Shown here piece after piece: positions 7,441 to 15,929 of a stretch of DNA of 29,795 nucleotides. Both the position numbers and the translations under genes were made by a program. Numbering within the stretch: position 1 is the stretch's first letter; each line of letters opens with the position of its first letter. The stretch spans positions 1 to 29,795 of the forward strand of contig JAVBPR010000030.1 of assembly GCA_031549485.1 (NCBI GenBank), given 5' to 3'. The DNA comes from JAVBPR01 sp031549485. GTDB lineage: Bacteria; Bacillota; Clostridia; Oscillospirales; Feifaniaceae. The notes under the pieces were generated by a model. The model searched no databases. It had not been told where the DNA came from and saw nothing but the letters and a program-made list of their open reading frames with translations.

Positions 7441-8406
7441 GTGATAACAACGAAAGAATTTATAATAGAAAAAAACGACGCCGGTCAGCGGCTCGATAAA
7501 TTTGTTTTAAAAGCTGTCCCGAAGATGCCGAAAGCGTTGCTGTATAAGTATCTGCGCAAAAAACGCATAAAGATTGACAACCGCAAGGCAGAGCCCTCTG
7601 AAATGCTTGTTTTGGGACAGGCAGTTCAGCTATACATCAACGATGAGTTTTTCGAGGATTCCGCCGCTTCTAACAGCTTCTTGTCAATTACGCCGAACAT
7701 TAATATAGCTTATGAGGACGAAAATATTATCGTGGTCGATAAGGCGAGCGGCGTTATCTGCCACGCCGATGAAAAAGAGCAGTTTAATACTTTGATAAAT
7801 CATATTCTCGCCTATCTTTATGAAAAAGGCGAATATATCCCCGAAAAGGAAAATAGCTTTACACCCGCCCTTTGCAACCGAATCGACCGCAATACATCCG
7901 GCCTTGTTATCGCCGCAAAAAACGCGGAGTGCCACCGTATCCTTTGCCAGAAAATCAAAGACCGCGAGATAAAAAAGCGCTATCTTTGCGTTACCGTCGG
8001 CAGCCCGCCGCATAAAACCGGAACATTTTCAAACTATCTTGTTAAAAACCCCGACCAAAACAGAGTTTATGTTCACGAGCATCCTGTGGAGGGGGCAAAA
8101 CACGCTGTAACTCACTATAAAGTAAAGACAAAGGACGAAAACCTTTCGCTTGTCGAGGCAGAACTTGTGACCGGGCGGACGCACCAAATAAGGGCGCAAT
8201 TTGCCGCCGCGGCTTCCCCGCTTCTCGGCGACGGTAAGTACGGCAACAACGCAATAAATAATCTTTACGGACAAAAAAAGCAGATTCTTCAATCGTACCG
8301 AATTGATTTTGCCTTTGAAACGGATGCAGGCGAGCTCGGATACTTAAAAAACAAGGTTGTCCAAACCCGCAAAAAAATTAAATTATCCGATTTTAATCCG
8401 GTTTAG
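7441..8406 (+). CDS. RluA-family pseudouridine synthase (RluC/RluD-like)
   Basis: 321 residues from the GTG. These enzymes isomerise uridine to pseudouridine in rRNA or tRNA. An N-terminal S4 RNA-binding domain (about residues 15-70, AGQRLDKF...) precedes the catalytic domain with NRIDRNTSGL; Asp149 is the expected catalytic aspartate. The later family motif VEAELVTGRTHQIRAQFA is present. The exact RNA target cannot be told from sequence. The start is uncertain: GAGGTGAT at 7438-7445 is a near-ideal ribosome binding site but overlaps the GTG, so initiation could use the GTG with almost no leader, or a non-standard codon such as ACG at 7450. It is one of only two plus-strand genes and converges with the his operon. 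Confidence 0.95.
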   Translation: MITTKEFIIEKNDAGQRLDKFVLKAVPKMPKALLYKYLRKKRIKIDNRKAEPSEMLVLGQAVQLYINDEFFEDSAASNSFLSITPNINIAYEDENIIVVDKASGVICHADEKEQFNTLINHILAYLYEKGEYIPEKENSFTPALCNRIDRNTSGLVIAAKNAECHRILCQKIKDREIKKRYLCVTVGSPPHKTGTFSNYLVKNPDQNRVYVHEHPVEGAKHAVTHYKVKTKDENLSLVEAELVTGRTHQIRAQFAAAASPLLGDGKYGNNAINNLYGQKKQILQSYRIDFAFETDAGELGYLKNKVVQTRKKIKLSDFNPV

Positions 8407-8412
8407 CAATAT

Positions 8413-8449
8413 AAAAGAAGCGAGACGAAAAATTCGTCTCGCTTCTTTT
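8413..8449. terminator. Bidirectional intrinsic terminator between rlu and hisE
   Basis: A perfect 17-bp inverted repeat (arms 8413-8429 and 8433-8449, core GAAGCGAGACGAA) encloses an AAA loop. It has A-runs on one side and T-runs on the other, so it can stop both the plus-strand rlu transcript and the minus-strand his operon. It overlaps the last two bases of hisE. Confidence 0.92.
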
Positions 8450-8774
8450 ATGTATTTCTGTCGGTTTCTTTAAATTTCTTAAGATTGCCTATTTTATCGG
8501 CTCTTTTATCGACTACTTCCTCTATTTCCGAGAGGTTTATCCCCTCGTTTGCCATCATAACAAACAAGTGATAAAGCAAATCCGCAATCTCTTCTTGTGT
8601 TACTACGTTATCGCCGTTTTTTGCCGCGATTATTGTTTCGCCGCATTCTTCGGCAACTTTTTTTAATATTTTATCAATTCCCTGCTCAAAAAGATAGCAG
8701 GTATAGCTGCCCTCGCTTTTGTTTTCCTTGCGGTCTAAAATCACTTCAAACAATTTTGCAAAAGAATCAGACAT
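8448..8774 (-). CDS. hisE: Phosphoribosyl-ATP pyrophosphatase
   Basis: 108 residues. HisE hydrolyses phosphoribosyl-ATP to phosphoribosyl-AMP and pyrophosphate, the second step of histidine synthesis. The MazG-like all-helical family is shown by GSYTCYLFEQGIDKILKKV and the metal-binding acidic run EECGETIIAAKN, followed by EEIADLLYHLFVMM. It is separate from hisI rather than fused as in enteric bacteria, but overlaps it by 8 bases, so the two activities remain coupled. It is last in the his operon, ending at the terminator. Confidence 0.96.
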   Translation of the reverse strand: MSDSFAKLFEVILDRKENKSEGSYTCYLFEQGIDKILKKVAEECGETIIAAKNGDNVVTQEEIADLLYHLFVMMANEGINLSEIEEVVDKRADKIGNLKKFKETDRNT

Positions 8775-9090
8775 CGGATATTTCTCCTTTAAAATTTAGT
8801 CTGCGATAAAAGCAGGTGCGGTTTCCGGTGTGGCAAGCGGGGCCTGCAGGCTCGACCTTATATATCAGCGTGTCCTGGTCGCAATCGATTAAAATATCCT
8901 TAATATTCAAAAAATTTCCGCTTGTTTCGCCTTTGTTCCAAAGAGATTTTCGCGACCTGCTCCAAAACCATGCGGTTTTACTCTCCAGCGTTTTTTCAAG
9001 CGCTTCTTTGTTTGCATAAGCAAGCATCAGCACCTCGCCGCTGTTATTATTCTGCACGATAACAGGGATAAGCTCTTCTTTTTCAAACAT
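8767..9090 (-). CDS. hisI: Phosphoribosyl-AMP cyclohydrolase
   Basis: 107 residues. HisI opens the adenine ring of phosphoribosyl-AMP, the third step of the pathway. The family core is visible: MLAYANKEAL, a SRSRKSLWNKGETSGN segment, and the metal ligands CDQDTLIYKV and GPACHTGNRTCF. Its start is one base after the hisF stop, and it overlaps hisE by 8 bases. Confidence 0.97.
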   Translation of the reverse strand: MFEKEELIPVIVQNNNSGEVLMLAYANKEALEKTLESKTAWFWSRSRKSLWNKGETSGNFLNIKDILIDCDQDTLIYKVEPAGPACHTGNRTCFYRRLNFKGEISDV

Positions 9091-9091
9091 C

Positions 9092-9853
9092 TTAGATCCT
9101 CCTTGTCGGAATTCCGTTTTCGCTGAAGTACTCTTTAATTTCGGCTACCGTCAGCTTCCCGTAATGCAAAAGCGAGGCAAGTAGCGCGGCATCCGCGCCG
9201 GTCTGCTCAAAAAGCTCTTTAAAATGCCTAAGCTCGCCGCATCCGCCCGAGGCAATAACCGGAATTTTCACCGCATCGGCGATTGTTTTTGTTATAGCTA
9301 TGTCGTAACCGTTTTTTGTCCCGTCGGTCTCCATCGAAGTTACAAGCAACTCCCCGGCGCCGAGTTTTTCGCATTCTATCGCCCATGCAACCGCATCCAG
9401 TCCTGTATCGATTCTTCCTCCGTTAATTACAACGGTATAGTTTCCGCCCTCATGCCGCTTTACATCAATCGCGACAACCACGCATTGGCTTCCGAATATC
9501 GCGGCGGCTCTTTCAATTAAAGTTTTATCCTTTACCGCGGCGGAATTTATACTGATTTTATCCGCCCCCGCGCGAAGCAAGGCTCTGAAATCCTCGATTG
9601 TTCTGATTCCGCCGCCTACCGTAAGCGGGACAAACACCTCGGCCGCCGTTTTTTCGACAACGTCAATCATTATCCCTCTGTTCTCATGCGAAGCAGTAAT
9701 ATCAAGAAAGGTTATCTCATCCGCGCCCGCGTCGCTGTAAAACTTTGCGATTTCAACAGGATCGCCTACATCGGTTATATTAACAAAATTTATTCCCTTT
9801 ACCACCCTGCCGTCGCAAACGTCAAGGCAGGGAATTATCCTTTTTGCAATCAT
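9092..9853 (-). CDS. hisF: Imidazole glycerol phosphate synthase, cyclase subunit
   Basis: 253 residues, full length. HisF is the TIM-barrel cyclase that pairs with HisH: ammonia released by HisH converts PRFAR to imidazole glycerol phosphate and AICAR. Seen: IIPCLDVCDGRVVKGINF with the catalytic Asp near residue 11, VPLTVGGGIR, the second catalytic Asp in VVVAIDVK, and the phosphate-binding VIASGGCG. The start overlaps the hisA stop by 4 bases (ATGA). Confidence 0.98.
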   Translation of the reverse strand: MIAKRIIPCLDVCDGRVVKGINFVNITDVGDPVEIAKFYSDAGADEITFLDITASHENRGIMIDVVEKTAAEVFVPLTVGGGIRTIEDFRALLRAGADKISINSAAVKDKTLIERAAAIFGSQCVVVAIDVKRHEGGNYTVVINGGRIDTGLDAVAWAIECEKLGAGELLVTSMETDGTKNGYDIAITKTIADAVKIPVIASGGCGELRHFKELFEQTGADAALLASLLHYGKLTVAEIKEYFSENGIPTRRI

Positions 9854-10560
9854 AAAATACCGTTTGCCTCTTTCACCGAAATTTTGCCGCTATATATTGA
9901 TTTTCCGCATATCGCGCCGTATAAACCGAGCTTTTCAAGCTCTTTTATATCTTCGAGCGACGTTACCCCGCCCGAGGCGACTATATCAGCCGAAACAGCT
10001 TTGTTTATTTTATCAAGCATATAAAAACCCGGGCCTTCCATCATTCCGTCTTTGGAAATATCGGTTACAATAAACGTTTTGACGCCGATTTCATCAAGTT
10101 CCTTTGCAAAATCAATATAATTTGTATCCGAGCTTTCGCACCATCCGTTGATTTTTACAATACCGTTTTCCGCGTCGATTCCGACCGCGATTTTTTCACC
10201 GAAATTTTCAACCGCTTCCTGTAAAAAAGCACGATCTTTTATGGCGGACGAGCCGAGAATAATCCGCGCCGCACCGGCTTCAATATACAGTTTTAAGGCT
10301 GACATATCCCTTATTCCGCCGCCCACCTCGACAGGTACCGAAACCTCGCTTATAACTTTTGCAATCAGCTCAAAATTGACCGGCCTTTTTTCTTTGGCGC
10401 CGTCGAGATCAACAATATGGATATACCGGGCGCCGTCTTGTTCGAACCTCTTTGCGACATCCATCACACTTTCCGCAACCATATGAGAGGTGTTGTAGTC
10501 CCCCTTTTGCAGGCGCACCGGCTTGCCGTCAATTATATCTATCGCGGGAATAAAAATCAT
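9850..10560 (-). CDS. hisA: ProFAR isomerase
   Basis: 236 residues. HisA isomerises ProFAR to PRFAR by an Amadori rearrangement, the fourth step. It is a TIM barrel homologous to HisF: IPAIDIIDGKPVRLQKGDY with catalytic Asp near residue 8, VPVEVGGGIRD, AVGIDAENG with the second Asp, and DIVASGGVTS at the phosphate site. It lies 4 bases after hisH and overlaps hisF by 4 bases. Confidence 0.98.
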   Translation of the reverse strand: MIFIPAIDIIDGKPVRLQKGDYNTSHMVAESVMDVAKRFEQDGARYIHIVDLDGAKEKRPVNFELIAKVISEVSVPVEVGGGIRDMSALKLYIEAGAARIILGSSAIKDRAFLQEAVENFGEKIAVGIDAENGIVKINGWCESSDTNYIDFAKELDEIGVKTFIVTDISKDGMMEGPGFYMLDKINKAVSADIVASGGVTSLEDIKELEKLGLYGAICGKSIYSGKISVKEANGIL

Positions 10561-10564
10561 ATTT

Positions 10565-11167
10565 TCACCTAATTTTACAAAAATTTTCTAAAAGTTTCAG
10601 GCCGGCCGAGCCGCTTTTTTCGGGATGAAATTGAACGCCGTAGGCATTGCCTTTTTGCACTATCGCGGTTATTTCTGCGCCGTAATCCGCCGTGGCTATA
10701 AGGTTTTCCCTGTTTGTCACTTTCGCGCAAAAGGAATGGATAAAATAAAAATAGCTGCCGCTATTTATCCCGTTCAATAGTCGGCTTGCGTTTATAAAGC
10801 TCGTTTCGTTCCAGCCCATATGTGGGATTTTCGGAGCGGTATCGGGAATTTTTACAACTTTCCCGCCGATTATACCAAGACCGCGTGTTTCCTCGATTTC
10901 CTCGCTTTTATCAAAAAGCATCTGCATTCCAAGGCATATGCCAAGCATCGGCCGTTGCAAAATATATTCCTTCATAAAAGAAATAAGTCCGCTTTCCTCA
11001 AGCTCTCTCATCGCTGCGGGAAAAGCCCCGACGCCGGGAAGAACTAATCTTTCGCACTTTTCCAGCCGGGCTTTTTCTTTTGTGACAATAACATCTTCGC
11101 CGATATAGCGAAGCGCCGTTTCAACGCTTCTGATATTTCCCGCGCCATAGTCTATTATTCCGGTCAT
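10565..11167 (-). CDS. hisH: Imidazole glycerol phosphate synthase, glutaminase subunit
   Basis: 200 residues. HisH is a class I glutamine amidotransferase that supplies ammonia to HisF. The nucleophile elbow PMLGICLGMQML places the catalytic Cys at residue 78. LPGVGAF forms the oxyanion region, and VQFHPEKSG carries the His-Glu pair of the triad. The start overlaps the hisB stop by 4 bases (ATGA). Confidence 0.98.
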   Translation of the reverse strand: MTGIIDYGAGNIRSVETALRYIGEDVIVTKEKARLEKCERLVLPGVGAFPAAMRELEESGLISFMKEYILQRPMLGICLGMQMLFDKSEEIEETRGLGIIGGKVVKIPDTAPKIPHMGWNETSFINASRLLNGINSGSYFYFIHSFCAKVTNRENLIATADYGAEITAIVQKGNAYGVQFHPEKSGSAGLKLLENFCKIR

Positions 11168-11733
11168 AGCGTACCTTTAGTCGACAAAACGCCGCTGTCG
11201 CGTATTATTGTTGCTTGCCTAAGCGCCTGGCCGACCGCCTTGAAAGAGGCTTCGACAATGTGATGGGCGTTTCGGCCGTACTGGCAATTTATATGCAATG
11301 TTATTCCAGCCGAAAAAGCAAACGCACGCCAAAATTCTTCAAAAAGCTGCGCGTCAATTCCGCCCACGTCGGTATTGAAAATATCGAGATTATATGCAAT
11401 ATAAGCGCGGTTACAGATATCAAGGCTTGCAAAGCAAAGCGCCTCGTCCATCGGCACAAACGCGGTGCCGTAGCGCGCGATAATTTTGCCCTCCAGCTCT
11501 TTTTTAAGCGCTGTTCCGAGAACAATTCCGAAATCTTCAAGCGTGTGATGCGCGTCAACTTCCAAATCACCCTTGACATTACCCGAAATCGAGATTCCGC
11601 TGTGCAAGGCAAGCGCGCCAAGCATATGGTCAAAAAAAGCAATGCCGGTTTTTAAATCAAAACTTCCCTTTTGGTCAATTTCAAGGCTAAGTTCAATATC
11701 TGTTTCCTTTGTTTTTCTTTTAATCTCGCTCAT
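11164..11733 (-). CDS. hisB: Imidazoleglycerol-phosphate dehydratase
   Basis: 189 residues, the monofunctional dehydratase; the N-terminal phosphatase domain of enteric HisB is absent. It makes imidazole acetol phosphate. The two His-rich metal motifs FFDHMLGALALHSG / VDAHHTLEDFGIVLG and NAHHIVEASFKA are intact. It overlaps hisC by 14 bases and hisH by 4 bases. Because this HisB lacks the phosphatase domain and no phosphatase gene is in the cluster, histidinol phosphate must be dephosphorylated by an enzyme encoded elsewhere. Confidence 0.98.
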   Translation of the reverse strand: MSEIKRKTKETDIELSLEIDQKGSFDLKTGIAFFDHMLGALALHSGISISGNVKGDLEVDAHHTLEDFGIVLGTALKKELEGKIIARYGTAFVPMDEALCFASLDICNRAYIAYNLDIFNTDVGGIDAQLFEEFWRAFAFSAGITLHINCQYGRNAHHIVEASFKAVGQALRQATIIRDSGVLSTKGTL

Positions 11734-12784
11734 CTTTTTCCTCCAAAATATCAGATAATACCGCCAGCAATTTTGTGTTTTCGTAAAACGAGCCGCAGGT
11801 TATCCGCAAATATCCGTTTCCAAACGATCTTATTTTTATGCTTTGTTTTAGCAGGCAAAGATTTATGTAGTCAGCTTTTACGGAATAGATAAACGCAAAA
11901 TTTCCGAATGAGGCACTAAACTCAAATCCGCCGCATTTTTTCGAGAGTTCAGCAAGCCCCGAAAAAAGCTGTTCTCTGCTTGCCAAAATCTCCGCTTTTG
12001 ATTTATCGAGAAAGGAATTTTCGGATAAAATTATTTCCCCGATTTCCTGGCTTACGCTGTTTACGTTGTAAGGCGATTTGCATTTTCGAATCGCGCTTGA
12101 CAGCTCTTTGGCGGCAACCGCGAATCCGAGCCGAAGTGCCGCCGCACCGACAGCTTTTGAAAGCGTCCTCAAGATAATCAAATTATCAAAATTTTCTATT
12201 TCGCTTAAAATACTTTGTGAAAAAAAGTCCATATATGCTTCGTCTAAAATCACAAGCATATCGGTTTCCCTTATAAAATCCAGTATTTCCTCTTTCGGAA
12301 TAGCACAACCCGTAGGATTGCAAGGATTAGAAAAAATTACCGCTTTAGCGTTTTCATCTTTTCCTTTTTCTTTTGCTTTTTGCAACATTTCATTTCCCGC
12401 CGCAAGCGATATAACTTCAAGCTCGGCAAGTTTTGCATAAAACCTGTACATTGAAAAGTCAGGCGAAAAGCAGATTATCTTGTCCCCTTTTTCAAAAAAA
12501 GAATTTATTATAACCGAAATCAGCTCGTCCGAACCGTTTCCGGCAACTACCAAATCGGGGGTTAGATCATACCGCGCGGCAAATTTCTCACAGAGAATGC
12601 GCGCGCTCGGATCAGGGTATCTGTTATAATCGATTTTTTTCAGTCTTTTTGCAATTTTGCGGCGAATATTTGCCGGAATCGAAATAAAGCTCTCATTAGC
12701 ATCGAGCCGGATTTCATAGCAAGTATCGCCGGGAGAATAGCTTTCAATATTTTGAACTTTTTGCGGCAGGGTAAATTTGCCCAT
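11720..12784 (-). CDS. hisC: Histidinol-phosphate aminotransferase
   Basis: 354 residues, a PLP enzyme of the class I/II aminotransferase fold that transfers the amino group from glutamate to imidazole acetol phosphate. Seen: the N-terminal RLDANES substrate motif, YPDPSA, the NPCNPTG cofactor segment, LVILDEAYMDF with the cofactor Asp, LRTLSKAVG with the Schiff-base Lys, and a C-terminal LRITCGS arginine motif. It shares one base with hisD (TAATG) and overlaps hisB by 14 bases. Confidence 0.97.
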   Translation of the reverse strand: MGKFTLPQKVQNIESYSPGDTCYEIRLDANESFISIPANIRRKIAKRLKKIDYNRYPDPSARILCEKFAARYDLTPDLVVAGNGSDELISVIINSFFEKGDKIICFSPDFSMYRFYAKLAELEVISLAAGNEMLQKAKEKGKDENAKAVIFSNPCNPTGCAIPKEEILDFIRETDMLVILDEAYMDFFSQSILSEIENFDNLIILRTLSKAVGAAALRLGFAVAAKELSSAIRKCKSPYNVNSVSQEIGEIILSENSFLDKSKAEILASREQLFSGLAELSKKCGGFEFSASFGNFAFIYSVKADYINLCLLKQSIKIRSFGNGYLRITCGSFYENTKLLAVLSDILEEKDERD

Positions 12785-14076
12785 TACTTATCACTTTCTT
12801 TTCTGATTTTCATCGAGTTTGCATGCGCGAAAAGCCCTTCGGCCTCGGCAAAAGCAATCACGTCATCCGCTGCTTTTAACGCCGCTTCTTTGCTGTAACA
12901 AAGATAGCTTTGCCTTTTTAAAAAGCTTTCTACGCAAAGCGGCGAAAAGAATTTCGCACTGCCGCCTGTCGGCAAAACATGATTTGGTCCGGCGTAATAA
13001 TCACCCATCGGTTCGGGTGTATAATTTCCGAGGAAAACCGAACCCGCGTTGACAGCTTTTTCAAGTATCTTTTCCGCATCGGCACAGGCAATTTCGAGAT
13101 GCTCTGGCGCAATTTCGTTTGATAAATCGACTGCTTCATCAGAAGAGCCGCAAATAATTATCGCACTGTGGTTATCAACCGATTCTCTCATTATATCATT
13201 TCGCGGGAGCTTTTTTATCATTATTTCAAGCTCTTCCGAAACATTTTTTGCAAAAGTTTCATCAAAACAAATAAGAATCGCCGAAGCGAGCTTGTCATGT
13301 TCCGCTTGGCTGAGCATATCGGCCGCCACATAGTCCGCTCTTGCCTGATTATCGGCAATAATCAGGATTTCGCTCGGCCCCGCTATCATATCAATGTCGC
13401 ATTTTCCGAAAACCGTTTTTTTGGCAGTTGCGACAAAAATATTTCCGGGGCCCACTATTTTATCAACTTTCGGAACACTTTCAGTTCCGCATGCAAGCGC
13501 GGCAATCGCCTGCGCTCCGCCTAACGCAAAAATCCTGTCGACTCCCGCAATTTCGGCCGCGGCAATCAAATTCGGTGAGATTTCGCCGTTTTTATCCGGC
13601 GGCGTTACCATAATAAGCTCGGAAACTCCGGCAACCTTAGCCGGAATGGCGTTCATAAGAACCGAGGAAGGATAGCTCGCCGTCCCGCCCGGAACATACA
13701 TCCCGACTCTTTTGAGCGGCAAAACCCTTATCCCGGTTTTTATACCCTCGGACGGGGAAAAATCAAACCCTGCCGATTTTTGTTTTTCGTGAAAATTTTT
13801 GATATTTTCTGACGCGCGTTTCATAACCGCGACAAGTTCACAAGGCGCTTCTTTTGCTCTTTTTTCGCGGCGCTCTTTGCTGTATTCAAATTCCTTTAAA
13901 GCGGCTTCGTCAAATTTTTCGCTATATTTTCGCAGGGCTGCATCGCCGTTTTTTTCAACGTCCGAAATAATTTCTTCCACCGTTTTTTCAGCAGACGAAG
14001 CGTCGCTCTCCTGTCTGCTCTTAAAAGAGCGCAAAAACTCTGTTATTTCGCTTTTTTCCTTTATTATTTTAATCAT
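12784..14076 (-). CDS. hisD: Histidinol dehydrogenase
   Basis: 430 residues. HisD carries out the last two steps, histidinol to histidine with two NAD. Seen: YVPGGTASYPSSVLM, the NAD-site GPGNIFVATAK, the zinc-site region MLSQAEHDK, the catalytic APEHLEIAC, and GPNHVLPTGGSA. Length and motifs are intact. It overlaps hisG by 8 bases and hisC by 1 base. Confidence 0.98.
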   Translation of the reverse strand: MIKIIKEKSEITEFLRSFKSRQESDASSAEKTVEEIISDVEKNGDAALRKYSEKFDEAALKEFEYSKERREKRAKEAPCELVAVMKRASENIKNFHEKQKSAGFDFSPSEGIKTGIRVLPLKRVGMYVPGGTASYPSSVLMNAIPAKVAGVSELIMVTPPDKNGEISPNLIAAAEIAGVDRIFALGGAQAIAALACGTESVPKVDKIVGPGNIFVATAKKTVFGKCDIDMIAGPSEILIIADNQARADYVAADMLSQAEHDKLASAILICFDETFAKNVSEELEIMIKKLPRNDIMRESVDNHSAIIICGSSDEAVDLSNEIAPEHLEIACADAEKILEKAVNAGSVFLGNYTPEPMGDYYAGPNHVLPTGGSAKFFSPLCVESFLKRQSYLCYSKEAALKAADDVIAFAEAEGLFAHANSMKIRKESDK

Positions 14077-14698
14077 TTAGAGCCTCTTTCAAATCATTCG
14101 CAAGTGCCTCTATTTCGGCTTTTTTAATCTTCATGCTCGCCGTATTGACGATAAACCGTGCCGAAACAGAGCTTAGCTCGTCGATAACGCAAAGACCGTT
14201 TTCTTTAAGCGTTGTGCCTGTTTCCATAATGTCGACAATGGCATCTGAGAGGCCGAGAATAGGCGCAAGCTCCACCGAACCGTCTATTTTAATAATTTCG
14301 ACATCCATATTCTTTTTCTGAAAATATTCTCTGGCGACATTCGGATATTTTGTCGCTATAATTTTATGGCCGTAACCCGAGAAAAAATCGGTTCCGTTTT
14401 TTGTTGCAAGAACAAATTTGCACTTCCCAAGCCCCATATCAAGAAGCTCATAAAAACTTTTTCCCTGTTCTAATATCGTGTCTTTTCCCGTTATGCCGCA
14501 ATCGCAAACGCCGTGCTCGACATAAGTTATGACATCGCCGCTTTTTGCAAGCACGACTTCGATATCATTCGGCGGAAGTTTAAAAACAAGCTTTCTCGCT
14601 TTATTTTTAAGCTCTGTGCAGTCATATCCGCTTTTTTCGAACAATTCTATTGTAAGTTTTTCAAGCCTTCCTTTTGTAAGCGCAATTTTTAAGCTCAT
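14069..14698 (-). CDS. hisG: ATP phosphoribosyltransferase, short form
   Basis: 209 residues, the short form that lacks the C-terminal regulatory ACT-like domain and works only in complex with HisZ. It catalyses the first committed step, ATP plus PRPP to phosphoribosyl-ATP. Seen: KIALTKGRL at the N-terminus, the CDCGITGKD segment and the PRPP-binding run IVDIMETGTTLKENGL. Its start overlaps the hisZ stop by 4 bases, consistent with the two subunits being made together. Confidence 0.97.
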   Translation of the reverse strand: MSLKIALTKGRLEKLTIELFEKSGYDCTELKNKARKLVFKLPPNDIEVVLAKSGDVITYVEHGVCDCGITGKDTILEQGKSFYELLDMGLGKCKFVLATKNGTDFFSGYGHKIIATKYPNVAREYFQKKNMDVEIIKIDGSVELAPILGLSDAIVDIMETGTTLKENGLCVIDELSSVSARFIVNTASMKIKKAEIEALANDLKEALND

Positions 14699-15864
14699 TT
14701 TTCTTCTCCAAAATATTTTATCTTCTCAATACCGCGAAACTCTGCGTATTTTTTCGTTTCCTCAGTATCCGAATAAAGGTCGATTTCAGCAGTTATGCCC
14801 TTTTCAATCTGCTCTTCAAGATACTCATATGCCTCTTTTGCAAAACCTTTTTTATAGCTGATAAGAACCTGCGTGTTTTTTTTGTTTTCTTCGGCATTTC
14901 GAATGCTTGCAAGAGCGTCAATATTGATTGCAAATCCTACCGCGGGGCGGTCACTGCCGAATGCGGCATAAAGATTATCGTATCTTCCGCCCGACAAGAC
15001 CGGAACGCCGATTCGGTCGACATACGCCTGAAAAACTATGCCCGTATAATATTCCAGCGAAGAAGCGATTCCGACATCAAGCGAAATATATTTATCGATT
15101 CCGATTTCCCGCAGCCCATCTAAAAGCTCGCTCAGATATTCAAGACAGCCGAGCGCCTCTTTATTTTCGGTGATTGCTTTTGCGTCGTCCAAAATCTCTC
15201 TGCCTCCGAATAAATACGGAAGCGCGGCAATCGCTTTTGTTTCGGGATAGCCCGAATAATCGGACAGCAAATCAAGAAGTGCCGAGTGATTTTTATATTC
15301 GAGGCATTTGAGAAGTTTTTCGGTGTCGTATTCGCTAAACGGAATATTTTTCACAAGCGCGTTAAAATATCCGACATGGCCGATTTCAAGTTTAAAATCC
15401 GCGCCGGAAAGTTTAAGCGAGGAAACTGCCGCGTTTATCACCTCGATATCGGAGCGCAAAGAGCTGGCGCCGACGATTTCAACCCCGCTTTGCATTATCT
15501 CGCAAGGTCTGCCGCTAAGCTCATTTTCCTGCCGCAAAACGCTTTGAGTATAATGCAGTTTAACAATCTGCTTTTTATCCGAAATCCGTGCGGAAATAGC
15601 TCGCGCGATCGGCGCGGTGCTGTCCGGACGAAAGACGATAAGCCGACCTTTGTTGTCGCTTAGCTTATACATAAGCTCGGGGTCAATCGTGTTTGTCTGC
15701 GCCGTGAAAAGATCATAAAATTCAATTGAAGGCGTTAAAATCTCGCTGTATCCGCGGCTTGCGAAATTTTTCCTTATCTCTTCGACAAGCGAAATCTTTA
15801 CATCCGCCTGCTCAAAAATCATATCTCTTGTCCCGTCGGGGCTATTTTTATAATATTTTTTCAT
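14695..15864 (-). CDS. hisZ: ATP phosphoribosyltransferase regulatory subunit
   Basis: 389 residues, a paralogue of histidyl-tRNA synthetase without the anticodon-binding domain. It activates short HisG and carries its histidine feedback site. The class II synthetase core is visible: SPDGTRDMIFEQ at the N-terminus, FRPDSTAPIAR in motif 2 position, and the HisRS-type LSGGRYDNL with the motif 3 region VGFAINIDAL. The start ATG has AGCGAGG about 6 bases upstream. It is the first gene of the operon, 26-33 bases after the predicted transcript start, leaving no room for a T-box or leader-peptide attenuator. Confidence 0.95.
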   Translation of the reverse strand: MKKYYKNSPDGTRDMIFEQADVKISLVEEIRKNFASRGYSEILTPSIEFYDLFTAQTNTIDPELMYKLSDNKGRLIVFRPDSTAPIARAISARISDKKQIVKLHYTQSVLRQENELSGRPCEIMQSGVEIVGASSLRSDIEVINAAVSSLKLSGADFKLEIGHVGYFNALVKNIPFSEYDTEKLLKCLEYKNHSALLDLLSDYSGYPETKAIAALPYLFGGREILDDAKAITENKEALGCLEYLSELLDGLREIGIDKYISLDVGIASSLEYYTGIVFQAYVDRIGVPVLSGGRYDNLYAAFGSDRPAVGFAINIDALASIRNAEENKKNTQVLISYKKGFAKEAYEYLEEQIEKGITAEIDLYSDTEETKKYAEFRGIEKIKYFGEEK

Positions 15865-15884
15865 ATTATCCTCGCTTTATCGCT

Positions 15885-15896
15885 TTAGCATGCTAA
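15885..15896. promoter_or_regulatory. Palindromic operator candidate at the his transcript start
   Basis: TTAGCATGCTAA is a perfect 12-bp palindrome placed immediately downstream of the his -10 box and spanning the predicted start of transcription (near 15891), a classical repressor position. A TrpR-family regulator (HisR/YerC) has been proposed for histidine genes in Gram-positive bacteria; assigning this site to it is inference. Confidence 0.6.
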
Positions 15897-15897
15897 C

Positions 15898-15926
15898 ATA
15901 ATAGCACAACTAAATTATATTGTCAA
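15898..15926 (-). promoter_or_regulatory. Sigma-A promoter of the his operon
   Basis: The minus strand reads TTGACA (15926-15921), a 17-base spacer, then TATTAT (15903-15898). The start of transcription would be near 15891, about 27 bases before the hisZ ATG. Confidence 0.88.
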
Positions 15927-15929
15927 CTA

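Noticed and set aside
15865..15900. T-box or leader-peptide attenuator for the his operon
   Set aside because: The predicted leader is only about 27 bases, too short for a T-box or attenuator.
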